In this document: piece by piece, positions 52,443 to 61,894 of the stretch
Layout of the letters: each line of letters opens with the position of its first letter
How positions within the stretch are numbered: position 1 is the first letter of the stretch
NCBI RefSeq assembly: GCF_004138125.1
Contig: NZ_RXHS01000001.1
Coordinates: 372,001 to 436,000, forward strand
Reading direction: 5' to 3'
DNA from: Seramator thermalis
GTDB taxonomy: Bacteria > Bacteroidota > Bacteroidia > Bacteroidales > Dysgonomonadaceae
Length of the DNA stretch: 64,000 nucleotides
Translations under genes and position numbers: made by a program
Notes under the pieces: generated by a model
The model's input: the letters and a program-made list of their open reading frames with translations, nothing else
Database searches by the model: none
What the model was told of the DNA's origin: nothing

Positions 52443-52663
52443 TTACCGGGCACTTCTTTGGGAATAGAAGGGTCATTTATCATTTATATAATACCTAAAA
52501 ATCCGCAAGTCAATTATTTTGAAAAAAGCAGGTATATTCCGGCAGATGTTCAAATTGCCGTTTTCAAGATTTCACGCCGTTTTTTTCTCAATGCATAAAA
52601 TTGTCCACAAAAATGTGCCTCCTGTTTGCAAATTTAAGGAGAGAAAATGTGATATTTCATCCT

Positions 52664-53544
52664 TCATTTAACGTCAAGACATATTTTCCCCTTTCTCGTT
52701 TGTCGATTTGAGCGGCTGACAGGAAGATATTCAGGATAAGCACAGCTGATCGTACGGGCGGTAGGTGTAAAGTCGGAGCTTCCATTGTCAACTCGTCTGA
52801 TCCATTTGCCGGCAACACGGATGAATTTGAAAATAAACCGTTTTATTCTTGAGGTTGAAGGAATATCTTCGAATACCGCCGATACCTTTTCGATAAAGTA
52901 GTTGTAAAAGTTTTTCATCATGGCCGACATAATCAAAAATACGGTATTGCTCTTCATCTCTGATGTCGGAAGACGTCCCCAACCGAAGTCGGTGTTTTGG
53001 TATCGAACAGCTCCTCGCTTGATCCACGCATATTGCAGTATTCGATGACCTGCTTTTCATCCGATTCATGATCATTGGTTAAGATGGAGCGATAAATCAT
53101 GTTGCCTCCCGTAAACAGATTCATTTGGGCATCATCCGATTTTTCCCGCATAACCACCAATCGATAATTGCGCTCTTCAAAAAACCGTTTAAAGGGAATG
53201 GATGCTACTTCGTATGTCTTGTAGTTGATCTCTGCTTTTTCCCATTCGCTTATTCGGCTTATCTGTTCCGTCATGCTTTCCGATGTCGATCGTAAATGTT
53301 CGTGAACGTCTTCTGCCACTTCACCGCCACAAAAAAACACCTCCAACCATGTCCTGAACAGTTCTCCGTGACCGTATCCCGAAGCATTCCTTTGCCCCGG
53401 GTGTTCGTCTATGAGTTGCAATAAACCGCAGTTGTCAAATTCTTCGTGAACAAAAGAAATTCCTGCAAATGAACTCACGGATTGCGAAACTTTTTGTTAT
53501 TTCATCTTCTGTAAGATTTACTTTGTTTTTTGTTTTTCACTCAT
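52664..53544 (-). pseudogene. IS1380-family transposase relic
   Basis: Read on the minus strand from ATG 53544: the N-terminus (NLTEDEITKSFAIRE) is out of frame with the next part (FAGISFVHEEFDNCGLLQLI and FRTWLEVFFCGGEVAEDVHE); the catalytic middle, about 200 residues, is deleted; a C-terminal part follows (EKAEINYKTYEVASIPF, LFTGGNMIYRSILTND) and shifts frame near 53000 into KSNTVFLIMSAMMKNFYNYF and SRIKRFIFKFIRVAGKWI. These segments are typical of IS1380 transposases. Possible element ends lie near 52618 and 53640 (GCAAATTTAAGG versus an imperfect AT-rich partner). Inactive. Confidence 0.8.
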
Positions 53545-53570
53545 AAAAATAGGTGAAATCTTACACTTGG

Positions 53571-53607
53571 CAAAGCGTTTGGTAATTTGTTTTTTATCAA
53601 CGCTTTG
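53571..53607. repeat. 9-bp inverted repeat beside the IS1380 relic
   Basis: CAAAGCGTT (53571-53579) and AACGCTTTG (53599-53607) around a 19-nt loop, between the relic and the methyltransferase gene. It may be a remnant of the insertion sequence end or an operator. Confidence 0.4.
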
Positions 53608-53671
53608 CTCTTTTAAATTTAAAATTTGGTTGCGGAATTAAGGGAATATAGATATTTTCAATCAAAAAAGT

Positions 53672-53679
53672 TACCTTTG
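53672..53679 (+). promoter_or_regulatory. -7 element of the methyltransferase pseudogene
   Basis: TACCTTTG, 20 bp before the start codon at 53700. A proper promoter remains although the gene is broken, suggesting recent inactivation. Confidence 0.5.
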
Positions 53680-53699
53680 TGTCGTAAAAACGAGAACTG

Positions 53700-54469
53700 A
53701 TGTTCTCTATAGAGAATTATGAATCTAAATTACTGGATACGAATAATATGAACGATCTTGAAAAGTATTTTTATAACAATAATGATAAATTGATCGATAA
53801 ATGGCTACATTATTTCAATATCTATGATATATATTTTAACAAATACAAAAACAAAGAAGAAATAGTTATATTGGAAATTGGTGTGTTTCAAGGCGGAAGT
53901 CTACAAATGTGGAAAAGTTATTTTGGGCCTAATGCTAAAATTTATGGGATAGATATCAATCCTAATTGTAAAAGTTTTGAAGAAAAAAATATAGAAATAT
54001 TCATAGAATCACAATCCGACAGAGCATTTCTGCGTAAAATCAAACAAGAAATACCTAAAGTTGACATTCTAATAGACGACGGAGGACATAAAATGAATCA
54101 ACAAATTATTGCTTTTGAGAGTTGTTTGATCATGTCAAAGAAGATGGTATTTATTTATGTGAAGATACCCACTCATCCTATCAAATAATGTATGGCGGTG
54201 GTCATAAAAGATACGGGACATTTATTGAATATTCAAAAAATTTTATCGACTATATTAATGCTTATTTTTCAGAACAATCATCACTAAAAGTCAACAAGTA
54301 TACCAAAAGCATTAAGGCAATACACTTTTACGATAGTATTGTAGTTTTTGAAAAAGGAAAAAGAGATAAACCACAAAGATTGACAACAGGAAAGGCTACA
54401 GTCCAAAATTATTATCTTGAACCAACAGGTTTAAAAAAAGTCAGATGGATTGTTAAAAAAATGTATTAG
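53700..54469 (+). pseudogene. Class I SAM-dependent methyltransferase, frameshifted
   Basis: Two overlapping frames together make one protein of about 256 residues. The first (to 54188) has the SAM-binding motif ILEIGVFQGGSLQMW, FGPNAKIYGIDINPNC and VDILIDDGGHKMNQQ; the second (from about 54122) continues FDHVKEDGIYLCEDTHSSYQ and ends RWIVKKMY. The switch lies at about 54118-54124, where one missing base after GAGAGT would restore ESLFDHVKEDG. Such methyltransferases usually belong to polysaccharide or glycan clusters. Base composition is much more AT-rich than the neighbours (long A/T runs, AAT/TAT/AAA codons), pointing to transfer. A sequencing error is possible. The 54470-54630 gap after it is AT-rich and empty. 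Confidence 0.82.
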
Positions 54470-54630
54470 TGACGATTAACAAGGGATTGCGATTTTTTAG
54501 AATTAAAAATTTTTTTTGATATGAATTGTAACATATCAATAGAAACGATACATTTTGATTTTGTAAAGTTGTTGAGATTCTTTATTTTTTGGGCATGAAA
54601 GATAAAGAGCGAAACATAAAAGCACGCTAA

Positions 54631-55052
54631 AAATGGCTACATATCTACATCTACAAAGAGATGGGGTCAGTAACTAAAGCATCTATAAAGTGCGGTATCT
54701 CCCGATCTACACTTTACAGATGGATTGATAGGTCAAGATCGGACGTAGATTCAAAACTGTCAGATAAGTCGAAACGTCCTAAAATCCTCACCAACCTTAA
54801 GGTCTCAGACGAAATAGAAACTCTTATCCTTGATATTAGGAGAAGACACAACTGGGGAGCACAACGTATCTCAACATTTTTATTATGAAAGAACGATATT
54901 CATCTGTCAACAATGACTATATGGAGAGTGTTGAAAAAAACATCATGTTAAACCAGTCGTTAAACGGCGTAAGAAAAGTGATTATAAACTCTACAACAAA
55001 GAGATTCCTGGCGATAGAGTGCAGCTGGATGTAACAAAACTCGCTCCTAAAG
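54631..55052 (+). pseudogene. IS481/integrase-core transposase relic
   Basis: The longest intact piece (54661-54888, 75 residues) reads GSVTKASIKCGISRSTLYRW, a helix-turn-helix, then RRRHNWGAQRIS. After an in-frame TGA the same frame goes on NDIHLSTMTIWRVLKK; a one-base shift in a seven-A run then gives KPVVKRRKKSDYKLYNKEIP and GDRVQLDVTKLAPKAY, the start of a DDE integrase core. The similarity stops at about 55052, before the second catalytic Asp. A stop codon also interrupts the N-terminus before 54631. Confidence 0.75.
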
Positions 55053-55103
55053 CTTATCTGTTATGTATCATAAGATCGTTTACACTTCTAAGCGAGGAAA
55101 GTG

Positions 55104-55216
55104 TATCAGGAGTTCGTTTACATTCTAATCAAGGGAATGTATCACGGTTCGTTGACACAACCCCATGGGGTTGGCCGACTTGTTAGGACAGTCAAAATAT
55201 CAGGAGTTCATTTACA
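55104..55216. repeat. Three direct repeats resembling transposon end sites, with a 16-bp palindrome
   Basis: TATCAGGAGTTCGTTTACA (55104-55122), TATCACGGTTCGTTGACAC (55140-55158) and TATCAGGAGTTCATTTACA (55198-55216) are versions of one 19-bp word. Between the second and third lies the perfect palindrome CAACCCCATGGGGTTG (55158-55173). Multiple short end repeats like these are typical of IS21-type termini. No transposase gene of that kind is next to them, so this is a remnant or end scar that replaced the 3' part of the IS481 relic. Confidence 0.55.
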
Positions 55217-55222
55217 CGTTGT

Positions 55223-55576
55223 TTATTTTGGAAGAAACATCGGGAAAGGGAAAATATGATAAACGATGTTGTTTCTCGAGACCGTTAAAACATACTTTTC
55301 GATGACGATTCGTGCGATTACGTATGAATATTTCAATTTTTCATCAACACTAAAAACCGAATCGAGAATACGCAATTTACAGTCGCTGCGAATGAACCGT
55401 ATAAAAATCAGAGAGCCTTCTTCAATAAGGATCTTGGCATTCATATCCCATTCCGCAGATAGTCTGAATTGTTTTTCTAAAGGCTCGATGGCTTGCTCCG
55501 GCGTTTTAACCGATATAAGGGATGTATTTTCAAAAATTTTATTGTACATTTGTGTACAATAATTTTCAAAATTCAA
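55223..55576 (-). pseudogene. C-terminal fragment of an integrase-core transposase
   Basis: The 117-residue frame contains WDMNAKILIEEGSLIFIRFI, then RSDCKLRILDSVFSVDEKLK and YSYVIARIVIEKYVLTV, a beta-rich unit that resembles the C-terminal domain of integrase-core transposases where it follows the DDE domain. Nothing of the catalytic core is present, and the first 20 residues are antisense to the promoter and inverted repeat of the next gene, so the apparent start is accidental. Similarity is from memory; a free-standing small protein cannot be excluded. Confidence 0.4.
55539..55562. promoter_or_regulatory. 10-bp inverted repeat overlapping the -7 box of the carboxynorspermidine synthase gene
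   Basis: TTATTGTACA (55539-55548), TTTG, TGTACAATAA (55553-55562) is a perfect inverted repeat. Plus-strand TACATTTG (55545-55552) inside it matches TAnnTTTG, 44 bp before the ATG at 55596. A dyad covering the core promoter is the usual layout of a repressor operator. Confidence 0.55.
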
Positions 55577-55595
55577 ACCTAAATATCAGTCATAG

Positions 55596-56798
55596 ATGGG
55601 AAAAGTATTAATTATTGGCGCAGGCGGTGTAGGAACGGTAGTAGCCAACAAAGTGGCTCAAAATCATGACGTTTTCACCGAAATTATGTTGGCAAGCCGT
55701 ACAAAAAGCAAATGCGATGACATAGCCGAAGATGTGAAACGTCGTACCGGCGTGACGATTAAGACATCGCAGGTAGATGCCGACAATGTATCCGAATTGG
55801 TAAAGCTTTTCGATACGTACAAACCCGATATCGTGATCAACGTAGCACTACCATATCAGGATCTAACCATCATGGATGCCTGTCTGGAATGTGGCGTGAA
55901 CTATCTGGACACGGCAAACTACGAACCGCGCGACGAAGCACATTTCGAATATAGTTGGCAATGGGCCTACAAAGATAAATTCGAAAAAGCCGGTCTAACT
56001 GCCATTCTCGGATGCGGATTCGACCCGGGCGTTACAAGCGTTTTCACGGCGTATGCGGCAAAACATCATTTTGATGAAATTCATTATCTCGATATCGTGG
56101 ACTGCAATGCCGGCGATCATGGCAAAGCATTTGCCACAAATTTCAATCCCGAAATCAATATCCGCGAAGTAACCCAAAAAGGAAAATATTGGGAAAACGG
56201 AAAATGGATCGAAACCGAACCGCACGAAATTCATAAACCACTTACGTATCCCGAAATCGGACCAAAAGAATCATACGTGATTTATCACGAAGAGCTCGAA
56301 TCGCTGGTAAAAAATTTTCCCACGATCAAGCGTGCCCGCTTTTGGATGACTTTTGGTGAGGAATATCTCACGCATCTGCGTGTGATTCAGGATATCGGAA
56401 TGGCGCGTATCGACGAAGTGGAATTCAACGGACAAAAAATTGTTCCCATTCAGTTTCTGAAAGCCGTTCTTCCCGATCCGGGAAAACTGGGTGAAAACTA
56501 CAAGGGACAAACCTCAATCGGCTGCAGAATAAAAGGTATAAAAGATGGTAAAGAACGCACCTATTATATTTACAACAACTGCAGTCACGAAGCCGCATAT
56601 CGGGAAACCGGAGCTCAGGGAGTAAGTTACACGACAGGCGTGCCCGCAACGATCGGAGCAATGATGTTTATGCAGGGACTGTGGAAGAAACCCGGCGTAC
56701 ACAACGTAGAGGAATTTGATCCCGATCCGTTTATGGATCAACTCAATAAGCAAGGGCTTCCTTGGCACGAACTTTTCGATATCGATTTGGAAGTATAG
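55596..56798 (+). CDS. Carboxynorspermidine synthase (saccharopine dehydrogenase family)
   Basis: Reductively condenses aspartate semialdehyde with a diamine to carboxy(nor)spermidine using NADPH, the step before NspC. The 400 residues hold the dinucleotide-binding GAGGVGTVVANKVAQN near the N-terminus, VDADNVSELVKLFDTYKPDI, the NVALPYQDLTIMDACLECGV segment, LGCGFDPGVTSVFTAYA and the C-terminal ASVGxx-like VPATIGAMMFMQGLWKKPGV. The family also includes true saccharopine dehydrogenases, but a carboxynorspermidine decarboxylase gene at 1355-2497 supports polyamine synthesis. Transcribed alone from a promoter with an operator-like dyad. Confidence 0.9.
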   Translation: MGKVLIIGAGGVGTVVANKVAQNHDVFTEIMLASRTKSKCDDIAEDVKRRTGVTIKTSQVDADNVSELVKLFDTYKPDIVINVALPYQDLTIMDACLECGVNYLDTANYEPRDEAHFEYSWQWAYKDKFEKAGLTAILGCGFDPGVTSVFTAYAAKHHFDEIHYLDIVDCNAGDHGKAFATNFNPEINIREVTQKGKYWENGKWIETEPHEIHKPLTYPEIGPKESYVIYHEELESLVKNFPTIKRARFWMTFGEEYLTHLRVIQDIGMARIDEVEFNGQKIVPIQFLKAVLPDPGKLGENYKGQTSIGCRIKGIKDGKERTYYIYNNCSHEAAYRETGAQGVSYTTGVPATIGAMMFMQGLWKKPGVHNVEEFDPDPFMDQLNKQGLPWHELFDIDLEV

Positions 56799-56819
56799 CA
56801 AACTCGCTCATACAAAAAG

Positions 56820-56858
56820 TCTTGCCCGAACTTGCAACCGCAAATTCGGGCTTTTTTT
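56820..56858 (+). terminator. Terminator of the carboxynorspermidine synthase gene
   Basis: GCCCGAA (56824-56830) pairs with TTCGGGC (56845-56851), loop 14 nt, followed by TTTTTTT. It ends the transcript 60 bp after the stop. Confidence 0.75.
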
Positions 56859-56968
56859 CACACAAGCTCAAAACATTTCGTTATATCGATTTGATCGGAA
56901 AATGAAATGATTGTGCCGGAACAACAAAAATTTATTGAACGAACTTCAAAATTTGGAGCAAATTTCCG

Positions 56969-56976
56969 TATTTTTG
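56969..56976 (+). promoter_or_regulatory. -7 element of pyrBI
   Basis: TATTTTTG matches TAnnTTTG, 31 bp before the pyrB ATG. No attenuator-like leader peptide or terminator was found between it and the gene. Confidence 0.4.
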
Positions 56977-57007
56977 CCGATATAAACATCTATACTTCAA
57001 TTCGCCA

Positions 57008-57928
57008 ATGAAGCCCAAAAGTTTAGTAGATATCAACGATTACAACAAGGATGATATTGTGCGTATTCTTGAGAGTGCCGCTCGCTTCAAAGCCAATCCC
57101 AACAGCGATTTGTTGCAAGGGAAAGTGTGCGCCACGCTTTTTTTCGAACCATCCACGCGCACGCGCCTGAGTTTCGAAACGGCCATCAATCGACTTCGCG
57201 GCAGAGTCATCGGATTTTCGGACGCAGGCACTACAAGCTCCACCAAAGGAGAATCACTCAAAGACACCATCATGATGGTGAGCAACTATGCCGACCTCAT
57301 CATCATGCGACACTATCTGGAAGGTTCGGCACGCTATGCATCCGAAATTTCTCCGGTACCCATTATCAATGCCGGCGATGGTTCAAACCAGCATCCTACG
57401 CAAACACTGCTCGATTTGTTCACCATTTACGAAACTCAGGGTACACTCGAAAATCTGACGATTACCATCGTAGGAGATTTGAAATATGGACGAGCCGTGC
57501 ACTCACTCATTCAAGGAATTTCGCATTTTCATCCGACATTCAATTTTGTGGCTCCCGAAGAATTACATATTCCCGACAAATACAAAATCTTTTGCGACAG
57601 CAAACAGATTCGATACAGAGAATTTGTGGATTTTGCTCCCGAATCCATCGAAACAGCCGATATTCTGTATATGACACGCGTTCAAAAAGAGCGCTTTACG
57701 GACTTGATGGAATATGAAAAAGTGAAAAACGCATATGTTCTCAACAACGAGATGCTCAACAATTCGAAAAGCAATCTTCGTGTGCTTCATCCACTTCCTC
57801 GCGTGAAAGAAATCGATCAGGATGTGGACGACAATCCGAAAGCCTATTATTTTCAACAAGCAAAAAATGGCATATATGCACGACAAGCCGTAATTTGCGA
57901 TTTGCTGAACATGGAATATCACGAATAA
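57008..57928 (+). CDS. pyrB: Aspartate carbamoyltransferase, catalytic subunit
   Basis: Condenses carbamoyl phosphate and aspartate, the committed step of pyrimidine synthesis. The 306 residues show the carbamoyl phosphate loop [13 protein letters not shown], the mobile loop [28 protein letters not shown] and the C-terminal [10 protein letters not shown]. With the regulatory subunit encoded 74 bp downstream it should form the allosteric dodecamer as in enterobacteria. Confidence 0.98.
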   Translation: MKPKSLVDINDYNKDDIVRILESAARFKANPNSDLLQGKVCATLFFEPSTRTRLSFETAINRLRGRVIGFSDAGTTSSTKGESLKDTIMMVSNYADLIIMRHYLEGSARYASEISPVPIINAGDGSNQHPTQTLLDLFTIYETQGTLENLTITIVGDLKYGRAVHSLIQGISHFHPTFNFVAPEELHIPDKYKIFCDSKQIRYREFVDFAPESIETADILYMTRVQKERFTDLMEYEKVKNAYVLNNEMLNNSKSNLRVLHPLPRVKEIDQDVDDNPKAYYFQQAKNGIYARQAVICDLLNMEYHE

Positions 57929-58002
57929 CGATTTTGCATTTTTTCGAGATTGGGTTTCCCCTATTCCGAAGAGATTTAAAGAGATTTAAACAAAAATGAG
58001 AT

Positions 58003-58455
58003 ATGAGAAAAGAATTGCAAGTTGCCGCACTCGAAAACGGCACCGCCATCGACCATATTCCCACCGAGGAACTGTTTAAAGTTGTTTCGCTGCTGCAATT
58101 GCAGAAAATCGATCATCGCATCACTATCGGCAACAACCTGCGAAGCCGCAAAATGGGGAAAAAAGGCATCATCAAGATTGCCGATAAATTCTTTCGTGAA
58201 GACGAAATCAATCGTATCGCTCTGATCGCCCCCAGTGTAAGCCTCAATATCATCAAGGATTACGAAGTTGTCGAAAAAAAAGAGATTACGCTTCCCGACG
58301 AAATCGTAGAAATTGTGAAATGCAACAATCCAAAGTGCATCACCAACAACGAACCGATGAAAACACGATTTCACGTCATCGACAAGGAAAAAGTGATTTT
58401 GCAATGCCATTATTGTGAATTGAAGATTAACAAGGATGAAATCGAATTGAAATAA
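58003..58455 (+). CDS. pyrI: Aspartate carbamoyltransferase, regulatory subunit
   Basis: Binds ATP or CTP and relays allosteric control to PyrB. The 150 residues have the N-terminal allosteric domain ([20 protein letters not shown], with [23 protein letters not shown] sequence) and the C-terminal zinc domain with four cysteines in CNNPKC and CHYCE. Length is standard (about 150-155). Co-transcribed with pyrB; the next gene begins 39 bp after its stop. Confidence 0.97.
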   Translation: MRKELQVAALENGTAIDHIPTEELFKVVSLLQLQKIDHRITIGNNLRSRKMGKKGIIKIADKFFREDEINRIALIAPSVSLNIIKDYEVVEKKEITLPDEIVEIVKCNNPKCITNNEPMKTRFHVIDKEKVILQCHYCELKINKDEIELK

Positions 58456-58494
58456 TTGCGAGACGAAATATTTGGAAAATCCCTTAGAAAAAAA

Positions 58495-59067
58495 ATGAAA
58501 CAGGACTGGAAACCCGGCACTATGATATATCCATTGCCGGCCGTAATGATCAGTTGCGGCAGCAAACCCGAAGAATACAATATCCTCACTGTAAGTTGGG
58601 TTGGAACGATTTGTTCGAATCCGCCCATGTGCTACATTTCGGTGCGCCCTGAGCGACATTCTTATGAAATCATCAAACGCAATATGGAATTCGTGATCAA
58701 TCTGACCACCGAGAAATTGGCTTACGCGACCGATTGGTGTGGGGTACGTTCCGGCAAAAACTTCAACAAATTTCAGGAAATGAAACTTACGCCCGGCAAA
58801 GCATCCATGATTGAAGCGCCCATCATCGAAGAATCGCCGTTAAATATCGAATGTCGTGTGAAAGAAATTATTTCACTCGGCTCGCATGATATGTTCATAG
58901 CCGAAGTGCTAAATGTGAAAGCCGACGAACAATTTATGGACGCCGAAACGGGAAAATTCGATCTCCAACAGGCCGGTTTACTTGCCTACGTACATGGCAA
59001 TTACTACGGATTGGGTAAATCAATCGGAAAATTTGGTTGGAGTGTGCAAAAAAAGAAAAAATCATAA
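58495..59067 (+). CDS. Flavin reductase family protein (FMN-binding split barrel)
   Basis: The 190 residues start MKQDWKPGTMIYPLPAVMIS and follow the flavin-reductase-like split-barrel pattern: TVSWVGTICSNPPMCYISVR, NMEFVINLTTEKLAYATDWC, the GxRSGKNFNKF segment and a long C-terminal DLQQAGLLAYVHGNYYGLG. Members bind FMN and reduce it or transfer electrons; the specific role here is unknown. The frame is open from a TTG abutting the pyrI stop, but the ATG at 58495-58497 is preferred. It probably rides on the pyrBI transcript. Confidence 0.85.
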   Translation: MKQDWKPGTMIYPLPAVMISCGSKPEEYNILTVSWVGTICSNPPMCYISVRPERHSYEIIKRNMEFVINLTTEKLAYATDWCGVRSGKNFNKFQEMKLTPGKASMIEAPIIEESPLNIECRVKEIISLGSHDMFIAEVLNVKADEQFMDAETGKFDLQQAGLLAYVHGNYYGLGKSIGKFGWSVQKKKKS

Positions 59068-59131
59068 AAAACTCTTCTTTCCGTTTTTATCCATAAAAAT
59101 AATTTGAATTACTCACCCGAAAGAATAAACT

Positions 59132-60067
59132 ATGCCTCTAAAATTACCCGATAACCTGCCCGCTATTGAGATTCTGAAAAACGAACATATTTTCGTGATG
59201 AACGATCTGCGTGCATCCATGCAGGACATTCGTCCATTGAAAATACTTATTCTCAACCTAATGCCCTTGAAGATTACCACCGAAACCGATTTGATTCGGT
59301 TGCTGTCGAATTCACCCTTACAGGTTGAAATCGAGTTTCTGGCACTATCTTCGCATTCACCAAAAAATACGCCCATCGAACACCTGATTCAGTTTTATAT
59401 AAAATTCTCGAAAATCAAAAATTCGTTTTACGACGGAATGATTATTACAGGAGCTCCCGTCGAGCTGCTTCCATTCAGCGAAGTGAAATATTGGGACGAA
59501 CTCACGCGTATTTTTGATTGGGCACGTACGCACGTTACCTCCACATTTTATATCTGCTGGGCAGCACAGGCGGCAATGCACCATTTCTACGGAATAGAAA
59601 AATACCCGCTCGAAAAAAAATTATTCGGCGTTTTTCGACATACGATCAACGATCCCGCATATCCTCTGTTTCGAGGCTTCGACGACGAATTTTATGCGCC
59701 CCATAGCCGCCACACAACGGTGAATGCCGACGAAATCCGTCAATGTCCCGATCTGAAGATTCTTTCGGAATCGGACGAAGCAGGTGTTTATATTGTTTCG
59801 TCGAGAGGCGGCCGGGAATTCTACGTTACCGGCCATTCCGAGTATTCGCCGCTAACGCTGCACAACGAATATGTTCGTGATTTGAAAAAAGGACTTACTT
59901 CGGTGGAATTGCCAAAAAATTATTACCGTAACGACGATCCTCAACAACCTCCGCTGGTGCGTTGGCGATCGCATGCCAATCTACTGTATATCAATTGGCT
60001 CAACTATTTCGTTTATCAGGCAACACCATTCAATTTGAGCGAAATACAACAATTGGGAGATTTGTAA
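59132..60067 (+). CDS. metA: Homoserine O-acyltransferase, MetA type
   Basis: Acylates homoserine (succinyl or acetyl) in methionine synthesis. The 311 residues show the MPLKLPDNLPAIEIL start, LILNLMPLKITTETDLIRLL, the catalytic cysteine in FYICWAAQAAMHHFYGI, a PHSRHTTV loop and the catalytic His/Glu region TGHSEYSPLTLHNEY. MetA enzymes use succinyl-CoA or acetyl-CoA depending on one active-site residue, so the acyl donor is not settled. It is followed directly by the U32 gene with no gap. Confidence 0.94.
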   Translation: MPLKLPDNLPAIEILKNEHIFVMNDLRASMQDIRPLKILILNLMPLKITTETDLIRLLSNSPLQVEIEFLALSSHSPKNTPIEHLIQFYIKFSKIKNSFYDGMIITGAPVELLPFSEVKYWDELTRIFDWARTHVTSTFYICWAAQAAMHHFYGIEKYPLEKKLFGVFRHTINDPAYPLFRGFDDEFYAPHSRHTTVNADEIRQCPDLKILSESDEAGVYIVSSRGGREFYVTGHSEYSPLTLHNEYVRDLKKGLTSVELPKNYYRNDDPQQPPLVRWRSHANLLYINWLNYFVYQATPFNLSEIQQLGDL

Positions 60068-61888
60068 TTGAAAACCGTACGAAAAATTGAGTTATTGGCT
60101 CCGGCAAAGGATAAGCAAATCGGGAAAGAAGCGATTTTGCACGGAGCAGATGCAGTTTATATCGGGATCGAAGGATTCAGTGCCCGTTCGGCTGCCGGCA
60201 ATTCCATTGAAGATATCGCAGAATTAGCCGATTTTGCCCATATCTACAATGCTCGCGTTTATGTGGCAATGAATACCATCCTCTACGATAAGGAACTTTC
60301 GAACGTCGAAAAGTTAATTCACAAAATTTATCGTGCAGGGGCTGACGCACTTATCGTGCAGGACATGGGCATTCTGCAACTCGATATTCCTCCTATCCCG
60401 CTTCATGCGAGCACTCAGACCGATAATCGAACGGTTGAAAAAGTCCGATTTCTGGAACAAGCCGGTTTTTCGCAAGTGGTGCTGGCTCGGGAACTTTCTT
60501 TCGGCGACATTGCCGAAATTGCTTCGCAGACGAGCGTTCCGCTCGAAGTTTTCGTTCACGGAGCGCTATGCGTCTCCTATAGCGGACAATGCTATCTGAG
60601 TCAGGCCATAACGGGCAGAAGTGCCAATCGGGGCGAGTGTGCACAACTCTGTCGGTTGCCTTACGATTTGGTGGATGCCAACGGACAGGTATTGCAAAAA
60701 AACGCCCATTTACTTTCGCTGAAAGATTTGAATCAGTCGGATCATCTCGAAGCATTGCTCGATGCCGGCGTATCGTCGCTGAAAATCGAAGGTCGTCTCA
60801 AAGATGTTTCGTATGTGAAAAACGTTGTTTCGGCATATCGTCAGAAACTCGACGAGATTTTCAATCGAAGGCCTGAGTTTACCCGTGCTTCATCGGGCAT
60901 CAGCAAAATTACATTCGCGCCCAATCTTTCCAAAAGCTTCAATCGCGGATTCACCGATTATTTTTCGTATGGTCGGCAGCACGATATTGTTTCGTCGGAA
61001 TCACCCAAATCTGTCGGCGAATATATCGGAACCATTAAATCTGTCAGGAGAAACTCGATGGTAATCAATACGAAACTATCGCTAGACAACGGCGACGGAC
61101 TTTGCTTTATCGATCGTGACGGATTAACGGGCTTTCGCGTCAATCGCGCCGAAGGAAATACGATATTTCCCGCAGAAATGCCAAATGTGAACGTCGGAAC
61201 AAAAATCTACAGAAATTACGATCACGAATTCGAAACGCAATTATCGAAAAAAACTGCCGATCGTAAGATCTCTGCAGTTATTACAATCAGCGAACAGCCA
61301 TTCGGTTTTGCGCTCCAAATCAGAGATGAAGACGGCGTGAGCATTTGTCTTGCAGAACCTTTTGAAAAGAATCCCGCAAAAACGGAACAAACCGAAAATA
61401 TACGCTCGCAGCTCTCACGAACAGGAAATACGCCATTTGAAATTAAGTCGGTAAACATCGATTTCGATAGTCAATGGTTCATTCCCTCCTCGATATTGAG
61501 TGACTGGCGCAAAAAACTCGTGGAAAAACTGCTTTCGGCACGAAGAATAAATTATCGGCGGGAGACAAAAAAACTACAGGCAACAACACATCCCTTTCCT
61601 ACAAAGGAACTTACCTACTTAGGCAATGTTTCTAACGAAAAAAGTCGATTGTTTTACAATGCCCACCATACGGAGATTCTGCAACCATCGTTCGAACAAG
61701 TTGCACAGAAAAATGTTGTACTCATGACAACCCGACACTGCATCAAATTTGCACTCGGATACTGTCCGAAAGAAACAGACCGAAAAAACGATTTCAAAGA
61801 GCCACTTTATCTTATGAATGGCAAATCAAAATTGAGACTTTCATTCGATTGCAAAGAATGCCTCATGCAAATCACTCAAAACGAATAA
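60068..61888 (+). CDS. U32 family peptidase (YhbU/RlhA/TrhP-related)
   Basis: A 606-residue protein with the U32 signature: RKIELLAPAKDKQIGKEAIL start, GADAVYIGIEGFSARSAAGN, a TIM-barrel core and the cysteine motif SANRGECAQLCRLPY. Bacterial U32 proteins related to TrhP/RlhA act in RNA hydroxylation (for example 5-hydroxyuridine in tRNA), and several carry a 4Fe-4S cluster bound by such cysteines. Two C-terminal extra regions (about 330-480 and 500-600) resemble the DUF3656 extension of long members. No ATG is near, so TTG 60068 immediately after the metA stop is taken as start; this is uncertain. Confidence 0.88.
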   Translation: MKTVRKIELLAPAKDKQIGKEAILHGADAVYIGIEGFSARSAAGNSIEDIAELADFAHIYNARVYVAMNTILYDKELSNVEKLIHKIYRAGADALIVQDMGILQLDIPPIPLHASTQTDNRTVEKVRFLEQAGFSQVVLARELSFGDIAEIASQTSVPLEVFVHGALCVSYSGQCYLSQAITGRSANRGECAQLCRLPYDLVDANGQVLQKNAHLLSLKDLNQSDHLEALLDAGVSSLKIEGRLKDVSYVKNVVSAYRQKLDEIFNRRPEFTRASSGISKITFAPNLSKSFNRGFTDYFSYGRQHDIVSSESPKSVGEYIGTIKSVRRNSMVINTKLSLDNGDGLCFIDRDGLTGFRVNRAEGNTIFPAEMPNVNVGTKIYRNYDHEFETQLSKKTADRKISAVITISEQPFGFALQIRDEDGVSICLAEPFEKNPAKTEQTENIRSQLSRTGNTPFEIKSVNIDFDSQWFIPSSILSDWRKKLVEKLLSARRINYRRETKKLQATTHPFPTKELTYLGNVSNEKSRLFYNAHHTEILQPSFEQVAQKNVVLMTTRHCIKFALGYCPKETDRKNDFKEPLYLMNGKSKLRLSFDCKECLMQITQNE

Positions 61889-61894
61889 ACCGAT

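Noticed and set aside
56820-57007. Attenuator or riboswitch upstream of pyrBI
   Set aside because: The only hairpin there is the terminator of the preceding gene; no leader peptide or aptamer motif follows the -7 box.
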